Notes: generated by a model not told the origin, from the sequence alone. A DNA stretch of 64,000 bases from Gemmatimonadota bacterium (GCA_022571515.1 JACZXQ010000019.1:1-64000), one strand, 5' to 3'. Numbered from the stretch's first letter, positions 42,286 to 51,313 are shown. Translations and numbers: made by a program.

Positions 42286-45200
42286 CTATCTCCTCACCGG
42301 CCCGAGATACTTGTCCAACCAGGCCAGAGTCTCCTTGATAAACTCGGTTCTGGGTGGGATGTGGTCGGTGTCGTAGAAAATCAGCCGCTTGTCCTCCGCC
42401 GGGGTTCCGAGAAGGTCGAACATGGGCTTGACCTGCCCCTCGATGTTCAAAAGGTTGTCGTGCCTGCCGTTCAACATCAGGGTCGGCGTCCTGACCCGGG
42501 TCACATAGTTGAGGCCACGGACCTCGGGCCTTGCGCGCCACCCCCGCAAGCCCCCCGCCACCAGGACACTGGCGCCGAGGCGGTCCTCCACCGCCGGAAT
42601 GATGGCCCCGAACGCCCCTCCCCAGCTCATGCCGTAATAGGCGAGCCTCCCGCCGTCGATATCCGGACGCGTCTCCAGGTAGTCCACGCTTCGCCTGAAA
42701 TCCATCACCAACTGGCGCACGAACTCGGTGTGGGCATAAGACCCGACCGGGCTGGCTACCAGAGCCGGGTCTCCTCGCTCGAAGGTCCCCTTGTAGACGG
42801 GATAGAGCACGGCCCTGCCATTCCTCACCAGGAACGAGAGGAACATGGGGAACTCGTAGTAGCTCTCCAGGTCCTGGCTCGATGCCATCTGCCTGGAAGC
42901 GCCTCCGGGGAAGTAGATGACCGTCTGGAAGGGAGGAGCCGCGTTGGCGGGGAGGAAGAGGTAGGCCAGGACCCGCTCGCCGCCGTAGGCGGCGTCGAAG
43001 GAGACTTTCTCCCGGATCCACCCTCCGGGGCTCTCCTCCCGGTACTCCACGCGGGCGTTTAGATCCGTCGCGTCGTAGGAGAACTGCTCCCTGTAGACCT
43101 CGAAGACGGCATCGGAAACCGGCTGCCGCGTGCGGAAGTCGCGGGGCTCACTGAGACGTTGGAAACCGAACGCCGCATCGGGCACCGTCCCGGGGTCGGG
43201 ATAGACAGCCAACCGGAACCCGTTCCTGGCGGAACGATCCATGGGTGGCGCCTGCCGAAGATTGCCGAACTCGTAGGTGTTGTCGTTCCAGGCGCCGCCT
43301 CGGATGACCCTTCCTACCGGGGTCTCGTTCCAGCACCACTCCCTCACGTTCCCCGCCATGTCGTAGGCCCCATAGGCCGTGATGCCCGGGAGGCTTCCCA
43401 CCGGAACCGGACCTTGGCCCCCGAAGTTGGTGAAGGGAGCCAGAAGGCCGAAGCCTCCGAGTTGGGGCCACTGAATCATAGGGGTGAAGGCTCCTCGTGC
43501 CACGTCCCAATGGGCGGCTGAGGGAAGGGTCATCCCGGCGTACTCGGCATACGCTGCCGCTTCGTACCAGCTCACTCCGGAAACCGGATGCTCGTCCTGT
43601 CCCTGTGGATAGTCTCCTCCCATCCAAGTGGAGGGCCCTGGTTGGTCAGACGGATCCACAAATTCCTTCATCGCGGCGCCCCGGGAGATCTCCCGTCCGT
43701 CCCTCACGAACGGATGCTTCCAGTACTCCCTGGTCCTGTACCCGCCGGCGTCTACGAACTCCTTATACTCCCGGTTATTGACCTCGTACCGGCCGATGAA
43801 GAAGTCACCCAGGGTCCCGACGGCGGTTTCCGTGGCCTGCACCCGCACCATCCCCGGCGGAAGACTTCCCGCCGGATCCAGAGTCCTGACCAGGTTGTAT
43901 GGAATCACGTTGCCTGGCTTGCCCGCCGTCCAGCTGGATGCGGCGGCCAGGACGGGCTCGTACCCTTCCTTCTCGAGCTTCCACCGGAAGATCCCAATTG
44001 GCACCCGGACCTTTTCGAGGGGTGAGGTCCCCATGTAGGTCCACTCCGCTTCGGGATGTTCGTACTCCTTCATATAAACACTGGCTCCGGGGGGGGCTGT
44101 AATTACGTCTATCTTCAAGGCGACTTGGGAAAACAGATCTGCCAACTCCGGGTCGTCGCCGAGGATCGCTTCGGCCCGCTCGGCGAGACGGTAGGGCGCG
44201 ACCAGGTTTCGCCACACGTCATTCTCGCCGATGAGCCGCTCGATCTCGGGAATGGCTACCTCCCTGGCCCAGCGCACCTCCGCCTGGCGGTTGAAAAACC
44301 AGACGGAAAACCAGGCCAACGCGATAACCGCCAACACCGTGGGCAGAGCCACGACCGGGCGACGAAGCTGTCTCCATAATGCACCAAGATTGAAAACGCC
44401 GGCTACCTCTGCGGCAGGGTGCCGAATGCGGTCGATCTCGGCGAGCAACTCAGTGGCGGTCTGGTATCTCTCGGCCGGTTCCTTAGCTAAACATCGCAGA
44501 ATCAACTGAGCAAGGTCCTCGGAAATGTCCTCGTTGACCTCCCGCGGATTCGGTGGTGGATCAGTCTGATGCTGCACGGCGACTGCAAGAGGAGTGGGAC
44601 CTTCAAACGGTGGCCGACCCGTAGTCATCTCAAACAGGAGGCAGCCCAACGCATAGATGTCAGAACGCCCGTCGATGGCGATTCCCTCGATCTGTTCCGG
44701 GCTCATGTACGTCGGTGTACCTAGCGACAGTCCAATTCCGGTAAGGCGATCGCCATGGGCTGCCGTTACCGCCAGCGCTATTCCGAAATCAGCCACCACC
44801 GCGTGGCCTTCGCGCAGCAGTACATTCTCGGGTTTGATATCCCTATGGATCACGTTGTGCCGATGCGCCGAGCCGAGCGCGTCCGCGACTTCGCTGGCGA
44901 GGTCGAGGGCGTCGGCGATGGGTAGCCACGTTTCTCGGTTCAAGCGGTCGCGTAGCGACTCGCCCTCGACATATGGCATGACGTAATACAGAAGGTCGGA
45001 CAGGCGGTCAGGCGGACGGGCGGACGGTTGCTCCTCGACGGATCCAGAATCCAGCAGTGGCAGGATATGGGCGTGATTGAGGTCGGCTGTGATCCTGATT
45101 TCGCGCAGAAAACGCTCGGCGCCAATGGCGGCAGCGAGTTCGGGACGGAGAACCTTAACCGCGACCTTGCGATCGTGCTTTACGTCATGGGCGAGGTAAA

Positions 45201-45315
45201 CGGTAGCCATGCCGCCAGCGCCGATCTCTTCCTCGATGGCGTAGCGGTTGGCTAGGGCGGTTTTGAGGCGGTCGAAGGTGTCTGCCACAGCGTTTTGGCC
45301 CCTTTGGCGAGCCAC
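42286..45315 (-). CDS. Ser/Thr kinase - PEGA - sulfatase-modifying-factor - esterase fusion
   Basis: A 1009-residue four-part protein. Kinase, residues 22-290: GAGGMATVYLA, VAVKVLRP, HRDIKPENVLL, DFGIALA, GTPTYMSPEQ, all intact. Membrane helix about 325-345 (VVALPTVLAVIALAWFSVWF). PEGA-like strand region about 400-470 (APPGASVYMKEY). FGE-sulfatase (SUMF1-like) domain about 490-740 (HPVSGVSWYEAAAYAEYAG, DMAGNVREWCWNE, RVIRGGAWND, RNGFRLAVYP). Alpha/beta-hydrolase about 770-1009 with nucleophile YYGMSWGGAFGAI, Asp in LNGRHDNLL and His in YDTDHIPPR. Kinase inside, hydrolase outside suggests a transmembrane sensor-effector. GTG 45315 or GTG 45288 may be the start. Confidence 0.88.
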   Translation of the reverse strand: MARQRGQNAVADTFDRLKTALANRYAIEEEIGAGGMATVYLAHDVKHDRKVAVKVLRPELAAAIGAERFLREIRITADLNHAHILPLLDSGSVEEQPSARPPDRLSDLLYYVMPYVEGESLRDRLNRETWLPIADALDLASEVADALGSAHRHNVIHRDIKPENVLLREGHAVVADFGIALAVTAAHGDRLTGIGLSLGTPTYMSPEQIEGIAIDGRSDIYALGCLLFEMTTGRPPFEGPTPLAVAVQHQTDPPPNPREVNEDISEDLAQLILRCLAKEPAERYQTATELLAEIDRIRHPAAEVAGVFNLGALWRQLRRPVVALPTVLAVIALAWFSVWFFNRQAEVRWAREVAIPEIERLIGENDVWRNLVAPYRLAERAEAILGDDPELADLFSQVALKIDVITAPPGASVYMKEYEHPEAEWTYMGTSPLEKVRVPIGIFRWKLEKEGYEPVLAAASSWTAGKPGNVIPYNLVRTLDPAGSLPPGMVRVQATETAVGTLGDFFIGRYEVNNREYKEFVDAGGYRTREYWKHPFVRDGREISRGAAMKEFVDPSDQPGPSTWMGGDYPQGQDEHPVSGVSWYEAAAYAEYAGMTLPSAAHWDVARGAFTPMIQWPQLGGFGLLAPFTNFGGQGPVPVGSLPGITAYGAYDMAGNVREWCWNETPVGRVIRGGAWNDNTYEFGNLRQAPPMDRSARNGFRLAVYPDPGTVPDAAFGFQRLSEPRDFRTRQPVSDAVFEVYREQFSYDATDLNARVEYREESPGGWIREKVSFDAAYGGERVLAYLFLPANAAPPFQTVIYFPGGASRQMASSQDLESYYEFPMFLSFLVRNGRAVLYPVYKGTFERGDPALVASPVGSYAHTEFVRQLVMDFRRSVDYLETRPDIDGGRLAYYGMSWGGAFGAIIPAVEDRLGASVLVAGGLRGWRARPEVRGLNYVTRVRTPTLMLNGRHDNLLNIEGQVKPMFDLLGTPAEDKRLIFYDTDHIPPRTEFIKETLAWLDKYLGPVRR

Positions 45316-45367
45316 TACAATAGCGTTTGGGGCGTAAGGCGGCTAGGCGAAGGGGGTGGCTTCGAGC

Positions 45368-45647
45368 GGCGTTGGTGCATGGCTCGGGGTTTTGTTACCT
45401 GATGGGGACCGAATATCCCCGAGCCGGAGCCGCCACCGATGAAGTATCCGAAGCGCAGCCAGTACAAGTACGCGAAGTCTCAGTATCGGGTACGGAACTG
45501 GCCTGAGTACGAGGCCGGGCTGAAGAAGCGTGGTGACCTGACTGTCTGGCTTTCGGATGATGCGCTCGACGCCTGGCGAGTTCCGGCCGAAGGCAAGCCC
45601 GGCGGCCAACGCACCTACAGTGACGTTGCGATCGAGGCCGCACTGAC
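45368..45647 (+). mobile_element. IS5-family element, left end and transposase N-terminus only
   Basis: The element's left-end sequence (45368-45411, GGCGTTGGTGCATGGCTC then GGGTTTTGTTACCTGATG) also occurs inverted at 51273-51313, which defines it as an IS end. The transposase fragment follows. The element is cut at 45647 by MITE copy B and its remainder is not in the window. Confidence 0.65.
45439..45647 (+). pseudogene. IS5-family transposase, N-terminal fragment
   Basis: Reads MKYPKRSQYKYAKSQYRVRN, WPEYEAGLKKRGDLTVWLS and GGQRTYSDVAIEAALTV, the classic first 70 residues of IS5/IS903-type transposases. The frame runs into MITE copy B and stops there; the DDE catalytic domain is lost. Confidence 0.85.
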
Positions 45648-45777
45648 GGTATTGTCAACTTGAGCCGATTCTTGCCCGGTTAGACGTCAGGCCGAGAAAG
45701 AAAACGCCCGAATACCGCCATTTCCCGTACTGCGGCTCACGCGGTTTGCCGCAGATTTCACTCAAGTTGACAATACC
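45648..45777. mobile_element. 130-base MITE, copy B
   Basis: Differs from copy A (40501-40630) at one position and has the same 17-base inverted ends. It lies exactly between an IS5 transposase fragment and an IS6 transposase fragment, so both breakpoints coincide with its ends. A recombination between IS6-type ends would leave such a junction. Confidence 0.85.
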
Positions 45778-46070
45778 TCACAAACACCTCGTCCAGGTAC
45801 CAGATATCGCCCAACCGCCCCTGGTGACGCTTGAGGTTCCGGGCGTACTCGGATCCGAATTTAGAACACCATTGCCGGATTGTCTCGTAGGTGACGATGA
45901 TTCCGCGCTTCGCGAGCAGTTTCTCGACATCGCGCAGGCTCAAGCAAAACCGATGATAAAGCCACACCCCGTGGCTGATGACTTCAGGCGGAAACCGGTA
46001 GCCGCGGTACTTCGTCGAATTCATTTTCATCCGCAGAGTCTGGCGAGATCTTCGTCAACTTGACAGTACC
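45778..46070 (-). pseudogene. IS6-family element, transposase 5' fragment
   Basis: The outer end GGTACTGTCAAGTTGACG (read inwards from 46070) is followed by the first 85 or so residues of an IS6 transposase (start about 46030; MKMNSTKYRGYRFPPEVISH, LLAKRGIIVTYETIRQW, GDIWYLDEVF). It is close to but distinct from the intact copy at 37895. The catalytic part is missing where MITE copy B joins. Confidence 0.88.
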
Positions 46071-46177
46071 CGGCGGATGCATCGATCTGAACGCCCCTGG
46101 CCGCTCCGGTGTCATATGGTTGAAATCAACGGGATGGGTTAGTCTGCCCGCCCAACCATGTGCAAAAGGAGTGGCTT

Positions 46178-48130
46178 GTGCGGAGAGCATGGATGTGCGG
46201 GGCGGCCGTGATGACGGCGACGCTCCTATCCGCCGGGGGAAGCCAGGCACAGTCGAGTAGTTACCTCGACTTTGCCGGCCTCACCGGTGAACTACGGTCC
46301 CTCGTGAACGGCAGTTCGAACGCGAGCATGCGTTCCATCGGCATGTCTCGCGACGGGAGGGAAGTGTGGCTCGTCGAGGTGGGTAACACCTCGGGGACGC
46401 CGATGAGCGAACGGCCGGCCGTGCTGGTCGTCGGAAACCTCGAAGGCGATCACGTCGTGGGCAGTCAATTGGCGCTGGAGACAATCCGTTTCCTGCTCAA
46501 CGACCCCAGCGCGGCGTCGGTGCTCAGCGATCAGGTGGTCTACGTGATTCCGCGGCTGAATCCGGATGGAGCCGAGGCGATGTTCGCCTCGGTGAAGTTC
46601 GACCGCCGCGGGAATGCCTTCTCCTACGACGCCGACAACGACGGGCGCTTCGATGAGGATCCCGGCGAAGACCTGAACGGCGACGGCATGATCACGCTCA
46701 TGCGTGTGCCCGATCCGTCGGGTGAGTTCATGGTGGATCCGGACGACGCTCGTCTGATGAAGCGGGCCGACAAGGCCAAGGGCGAGACCGGGACCCATAC
46801 GCTCTACACCGAGGGGGTGGACTCCGACGGCGACGGCTTCCTGAACGAGGACGGCCCCGGTGGCGTCGACCTGAACCGCAACTTCCAGCACGAATATCCC
46901 TACTATCAGGCCGATGCCGGGCCGCACATGGTGAGTGAGCCCGAGACACGCGCGCTGATGGACTTCATGGTGGCCAATCGGCACATAGGGGCGGTGCTCA
47001 CCTTTGGCCACACCGATAATCTCGTGACGGCGCCCAATAGCAGTGGACAGCTTGCCGACCCGAGCATGATCGACCTGGTGAGCTTCGCAGCAGAGGCCAA
47101 CTCGGACATCTATCGTAATGGTGTGTTCGGCGCGGGTGGCGGAGGCGGACGTGGGTTCGGAGGAGGATTCCGATTCGGGCGTGGCGGACGCACCGCTGCG
47201 CGGGGCTCTGTGCTCCGTGGCGCCCAGGTCGGGCGGGACAACGATCCGCAATCGGGTCGTCGACCGGAGGTCGTCGTCAATGAGCAGGACCGCGAGTATT
47301 TCTCGGCCGTGTCGGAGGCGTATAGGGAGATCACCGGGATCTCCGAGGTCGGCGTGAATCGGAAGGCGGAAGGTGCCTTCTTCCAGGTCGCCTACTACCA
47401 GATGGGTATCCCGTCCTTCAGCACGCAGGGCTGGGGGCTTCCGACCGGTGAGGCGGGTGACGAGGACGCGGGCGACGATGCTCCCGACGAAGCCGCTGCC
47501 GATGAGGCGGCCCCGAGCGCCGGGGGTGGGCGTGGTGGCCCGGGCGGCTGTGGCGGTGCGGGTGGCGGCAGTGGCGGCGGTTCCAGCGACGCCGGCATCG
47601 ACGCGAAGTTGATCGGCGCGATGGATGACGCGGGAATCGATGCCTTCGTGGCGTGGTCGACCTACGACCACCCGGAGTTTGGAGAGGTCGAAATCGGCGG
47701 CTTCATGCCCTATGTCACGACCAACCCCCCTGCGGACCAGCTTCCGGAGTTGGGCCGCAAGCATGGTGAGTTCGTGGTGCGTCTCGCGGGCATGTTGCCC
47801 CGGGTGAGCATCGTGAGCACTGAAGTTACCGCGCATGGTGGCGGTGTCTTCACCGTGACGGCAGAGATCGAAAACACGGGATATCTGCCCACCTCGCTAC
47901 AGCACGGCGTGGTCTCTCGTGCCGTGCAGGCGACGATGGTTCAGATCCAGGTGGATTCCGAGTCCATCCTGACCGGCGACGCCAAGTCCAGCAGAGTACA
48001 GCGCCTGGAGGGCTCCGGCTCGCGGGCGAGTTTCTCCTGGGTGATCAGGGGAAACAACGGCCAGTCGGTCGAGATCTTCGTGCGCTCCCAAAAGGGTGGC
48101 ACCGACACCGCAACCGTCACGCTGAGGTAG
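46178..48130 (+). CDS. M14-family carboxypeptidase-like protein with inverted zinc motif
   Basis: About 650 residues, secreted (signal to about residue 25, GGSQAQ). GTG 46178 is chosen because AGGAG lies six bases before it. The M14 fold is clear: DGREVWLVEVGN, VVYVIPRLNPDGAEAMF, DLNRNFQHEYPYY. The first zinc motif, HGxE in the family, reads NLEGDHVVGS here, so His and Glu have swapped places (E-x-x-H). A third-ligand His is possible in LTFGHTDNLV. Two Ca-binding-like Asp loops (DADNDGRFDEDPGED; DSDGDGFLNEDGPGG) and a Gly-rich linker (residues 440-475) are extra. Metal binding is uncertain. The next gene, a normal M14 enzyme, begins four bases downstream. Confidence 0.82.
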   Translation: MRRAWMCGAAVMTATLLSAGGSQAQSSSYLDFAGLTGELRSLVNGSSNASMRSIGMSRDGREVWLVEVGNTSGTPMSERPAVLVVGNLEGDHVVGSQLALETIRFLLNDPSAASVLSDQVVYVIPRLNPDGAEAMFASVKFDRRGNAFSYDADNDGRFDEDPGEDLNGDGMITLMRVPDPSGEFMVDPDDARLMKRADKAKGETGTHTLYTEGVDSDGDGFLNEDGPGGVDLNRNFQHEYPYYQADAGPHMVSEPETRALMDFMVANRHIGAVLTFGHTDNLVTAPNSSGQLADPSMIDLVSFAAEANSDIYRNGVFGAGGGGGRGFGGGFRFGRGGRTAARGSVLRGAQVGRDNDPQSGRRPEVVVNEQDREYFSAVSEAYREITGISEVGVNRKAEGAFFQVAYYQMGIPSFSTQGWGLPTGEAGDEDAGDDAPDEAAADEAAPSAGGGRGGPGGCGGAGGGSGGGSSDAGIDAKLIGAMDDAGIDAFVAWSTYDHPEFGEVEIGGFMPYVTTNPPADQLPELGRKHGEFVVRLAGMLPRVSIVSTEVTAHGGGVFTVTAEIENTGYLPTSLQHGVVSRAVQATMVQIQVDSESILTGDAKSSRVQRLEGSGSRASFSWVIRGNNGQSVEIFVRSQKGGTDTATVTLR

Positions 48131-48134
48131 ACTG

Positions 48135-49922
48135 ATGACGACGAACATCTTCGGACGAAAAGTCCTCGGATTCGCTGTCGCGGCGCTCCTGCTGACGACG
48201 GTGATCGCCCCTGCGAATGGGGTGGAAGCACAACAGCGCGGCTCGGACCCCGAGCACACGCTGGACCTGACCTGGGATCGCTGGCTCGATCACGATGAGA
48301 TCGGCGAGCGCATGCAGCTCATGGCGCGCACCTGGCCCCAGTTCCTGAGCCTGCAGTCCATCGGAACGAGCTACGGTGGGCGTGAGATGTGGCTCATGAC
48401 GGTCAACAACCCCGCGACCGGGCCCGAAGAGGGCAAGGCCGCGATGATGATCGAGGCCAACGTTCACGGGAACGAAATCCAGGGTGCGGAGGTGACGCTC
48501 TACACCATCTGGTATCTCATGGAGAACTACGGCCGGATCGACGGCATCACGAAGCTGGTGGATGAGCGGGTGTTCTATCTGCTCCCCTCGGTAAATCCGG
48601 ACGGCCGGGACTTCTTCCTGGACCACACCGGGTCGGGGGCCAGGACCGGTCATGTCCCCGTGGATTCCGATGGCGACGGCCTCTTCGACGAGGACGGCCC
48701 CAACGACATCAACGGCAACGGGATCATCGAGCAGATCCGGAAGTACACGCCGGGTGAGGGGACACATCGGATCAGCACGCTCGATTCGCGCATCATGGAG
48801 CGGGTCGGTCCCGACGAAGTCGGCGATTGGGTACTGCTCGGCTTCGAGGGCATCGACGATGACGGCGACGGACGGGTCAACGAAGATCCCATCGGGGGTT
48901 ACGACCCGAACCGGAACTACGCTTCGGACTGGCAGCCGAATTACATCCAGGGTGGTTCCATGAACTACCCCTTCGAGCTGCCCGAAGCGCGGGCGATCAA
49001 CGACTTCCAGATGTCGCACCCGAACATCGCGGGATTCCAGTCCTACCATAACTCGGGCGGCATGATTCTGCGTGGGCCAGGCGCGGCGTGGCAGGGTCGG
49101 TACCCGCAGTCGGACATCCGCGTGTACGACGAGCTCGGGGAATTCGGTGAGCGCATTCTGCCGTACTACAACTACCTCGTGATCTGGCAGGGTCTCTATA
49201 CGGTGCACGGTGGATCGATCGACTGGACCAACGATGGCCTGGGCATCATCAGCTTCTCCAATGAGTTGTGGAACGGTGGGCAGTACTTCAACAGTCCGCT
49301 GTTGCAGACGCAGCAGCAGGATCCCCGTTCTCCCATCAACGGCCAGCGTTCACGCTACTTCTTCGACGACTTCCTGGAGTTCGGGGACGAGTACGTGGAG
49401 TGGGCGCCCTTCGACCATCCCCAGTACGGGGCGGTGGAGATGGGTGGTTTCAAGAAGCTGAGCGGGCGCGTGAACCCGCGCTTCATGAGCATGGAGCTGT
49501 TCCATCGCAACATGGCCTTCACCCTGTATCACGCGGACGAAATGCCGCTCATGACCATGGGTGAGACCACCGTCGAGCGTGTGGACGGAGACGTCTACCG
49601 TGTGCGTGTGGATATCAGGAACGAGCGCGTGATCCCGACGATCACGGCCCGAGCGCGCGAGAACAATGTGGTGCGCCCCGACCTGATCACCGTCGATGGG
49701 AATGTCGAGATCATTGCGGCGGGTTGGGTGGCCGACAAGAACCGCCCGGGCCCGACGCAGTTGATCGATCAGGAGGAGTTGGACCGGATCATGGTGCGGA
49801 GTGGGCATCCGGGCCGGACCACCAAGACGATCGAGTACCTGGTTCGCGGCAGGGGTGATATGACCGTGACCTACTCGGCGCTGAAGGGAGGGACGGTGAG
49901 CACCACGGTGCGGGTGCGCTAA
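48135..49922 (+). CDS. M14-family zinc carboxypeptidase, secreted
   Basis: A 595-residue exported protein with signal peptide (to about residue 33). The zinc site is intact: MIEANVHGNEIQGAEVT (H-x-x-E), third ligand in GFQSYHNSGGMIL. Further M14 signatures are VFYLLPSVNPDGRDFF and GGYDPNRNYASDW. The catalytic Glu is probably in GIISFSNELWNGG. It has two Asp-rich loops (DSDGDGLFDEDGPND; DDDGDGRVNEDP) like Ca-binding dockerin/TSP3 loops, and a C-terminal Ig-like domain. It is coupled to the E-x-x-H paralogue upstream; one active and one altered partner suggests a heterodimer or regulatory pair, which is inference. Confidence 0.9.
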   Translation: MTTNIFGRKVLGFAVAALLLTTVIAPANGVEAQQRGSDPEHTLDLTWDRWLDHDEIGERMQLMARTWPQFLSLQSIGTSYGGREMWLMTVNNPATGPEEGKAAMMIEANVHGNEIQGAEVTLYTIWYLMENYGRIDGITKLVDERVFYLLPSVNPDGRDFFLDHTGSGARTGHVPVDSDGDGLFDEDGPNDINGNGIIEQIRKYTPGEGTHRISTLDSRIMERVGPDEVGDWVLLGFEGIDDDGDGRVNEDPIGGYDPNRNYASDWQPNYIQGGSMNYPFELPEARAINDFQMSHPNIAGFQSYHNSGGMILRGPGAAWQGRYPQSDIRVYDELGEFGERILPYYNYLVIWQGLYTVHGGSIDWTNDGLGIISFSNELWNGGQYFNSPLLQTQQQDPRSPINGQRSRYFFDDFLEFGDEYVEWAPFDHPQYGAVEMGGFKKLSGRVNPRFMSMELFHRNMAFTLYHADEMPLMTMGETTVERVDGDVYRVRVDIRNERVIPTITARARENNVVRPDLITVDGNVEIIAAGWVADKNRPGPTQLIDQEELDRIMVRSGHPGRTTKTIEYLVRGRGDMTVTYSALKGGTVSTTVRVR

Positions 49923-50212
49923 GGAGAACGATTGCAACACGAGATTACGAACAAATAAGAGCGGCTTTCGCTTGGGGTGGCCGTCAGTCGGCGGCGCCGT
50001 GCTCCGTGAAAACCTCATCCGCCAGAGAAACACTCACGTTTCGGGGTAGCTTCGGTCATAGATTTGAGTCGCCATCTGCCCTCTTCGGTGCGCGGTTCGA
50101 CCGATGACTCGTGGATCTCGGAAAAAAGTTGCGAGAGGTGGCCTCATACCCACCACATACCCACCAGAAATCCTAGAAATGGCCTACCTATGCGGACAAC
50201 ACCCCTCTAACC

Positions 50213-50242
50213 GACCGGTTCGAATCCGGCCGTCCCGACTGG
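50213..50242 (+). repeat. tRNA 3'-end-like sequence containing the right copy of the 19-base repeat
   Basis: ACCGGTTCGAATCCGGC has a T-arm with four pairs and the TTCGAAT loop, followed by CGTCCCGACT, like an acceptor 3' strand. No complementary 5' acceptor strand or D/anticodon arm is found upstream, so it is a fragment. The repeat ATCCGGCCGTCCCGACTGG (50224-50242) matches 34614-34632. Confidence 0.4.
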
Positions 50243-50273
50243 GGGAAGCCGCTGAGCGGCAAACAGTCAGCAG

Positions 50274-50306
50274 ATCGGGGGAGTCCACGCGGTGGGCTCC
50301 CCCGAT
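50274..50306 (+). terminator. Strong hairpin, terminator-like
   Basis: A 15-bp stem (ATCGGGGGAGTCCAC with GTGGGCTCCCCCGAT, one G-U) around a GCG loop, 32 bases after the tRNA-like end. It lacks a T run. A tRNA terminator left after loss of the gene is a fitting explanation. Confidence 0.45.
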
Positions 50307-51147
50307 TGGTTCGTGTGCCCATGGTGTGCCGATTCGCAGGGACCGTGGCCAGCCTCCTGGTACACGGCAGGCGTAATACAAGAGTTGCCAACGGGAAACT
50401 CGCCACCACCCTAATGTTGTTCATGGTCCTGAATCGACAGCAACCTACTTTTTCGCGCCGGGGATGTACTGGTACCGCGTCATCTCCAATGCCGGAATCG
50501 TGACCGGCCATGTGATGCGCTCCCGCTAGCACAGCCTGATCCGAGAGCAATGTGAGCACCGCGACGCTGAGTTCGGAAGGGTATGAGGAGGCGGAGAAGA
50601 GGACGGTGGGGCGGTACGGCGGGTCGCCAAAGAGATCAGACTACCATTCTGAAGCCCTACAGCTTGTCCCCCGGTGTCCGAACCTCGAGGGTGAGTCCGG
50701 ACCCTGAATTGGACCGACTCGAACCCTGATCGGCCCTGACCCCCTAGATCGAACGGGTGGTCTCGGTCTGTCCCACCGTGCCAACCCTCAGTCACTCCTC
50801 GGTGCCAGCCTGTTCAACTCCTCGAACCAGTTGGTGACGACCCATATCTGGCGCGTGTCGGTCGGTTGTTCAGGCGCATGTGCCCGAACCACTCGGTCCC
50901 GGGTGCCAGAATTAGGAGTCCTTGCTTCTAGATCCTGCGCTCAAGACCTGACTCGCTACACTTGAACCCACCATGAACAACAGCACTGGGTAGATGATGA
51001 GAAGATCGACTCGAATGTAAATTTCTGGTGGCATACTTGGGGGTGAGCCCCCTGGAACGACCCGATTCCCTGGCGACCTTAGAAAGCGCTGGCTCCAGCC
51101 CAACTGGCGACACTCACGTCACCAAGTGTCCGATGAACCCGCGGCGG

Positions 51148-51183
51148 TTCACTTTATACGTACGGTCGATCCGAGACGGAGAC
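51148..51183 (+). repeat. 36-base dispersed repeat, copy 2
   Basis: Matches 29070-29105 at 32 of 36 positions. Only the right half of the palindrome present at copy 1 is retained. It lies 157 bases beyond the stop of the PD40-amidohydrolase gene. Confidence 0.6.
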
Positions 51184-51272
51184 ACCCTGGTTCGGCCATT
51201 CGCCGCCTCCTCGCGCCCGCGCCTCACCCCGCCGCTCCGGTTACCGCCCGGCCGCCCACTCTCGACCACACG

Positions 51273-51313
51273 GCCTCATCAGGTAGCTAAACCCGGAGCC
51301 ATGCACCAACGCC
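51273..51313 (-). mobile_element. Inverted left end of the IS5-family element
   Basis: Read on the minus strand, GGCGTTGGTGCATGGCTC, GGGTTTAG and TACCTGATG match the IS5 left end at 45368-45411 over about 40 bases with few changes. No transposase frame accompanies it, so only an end remains. Confidence 0.5.

Noticed and set aside
50160-50242. Complete tRNA gene
   Set aside because: Only a T-arm and a 3' acceptor-like strand can be seen; no matching 5' acceptor strand, D-arm or anticodon arm could be found.
50526-50795. Minus-strand frame of 89 codons in the decayed region
   Set aside because: Low-complexity Ser/Pro content, no homology, no ribosome binding site.
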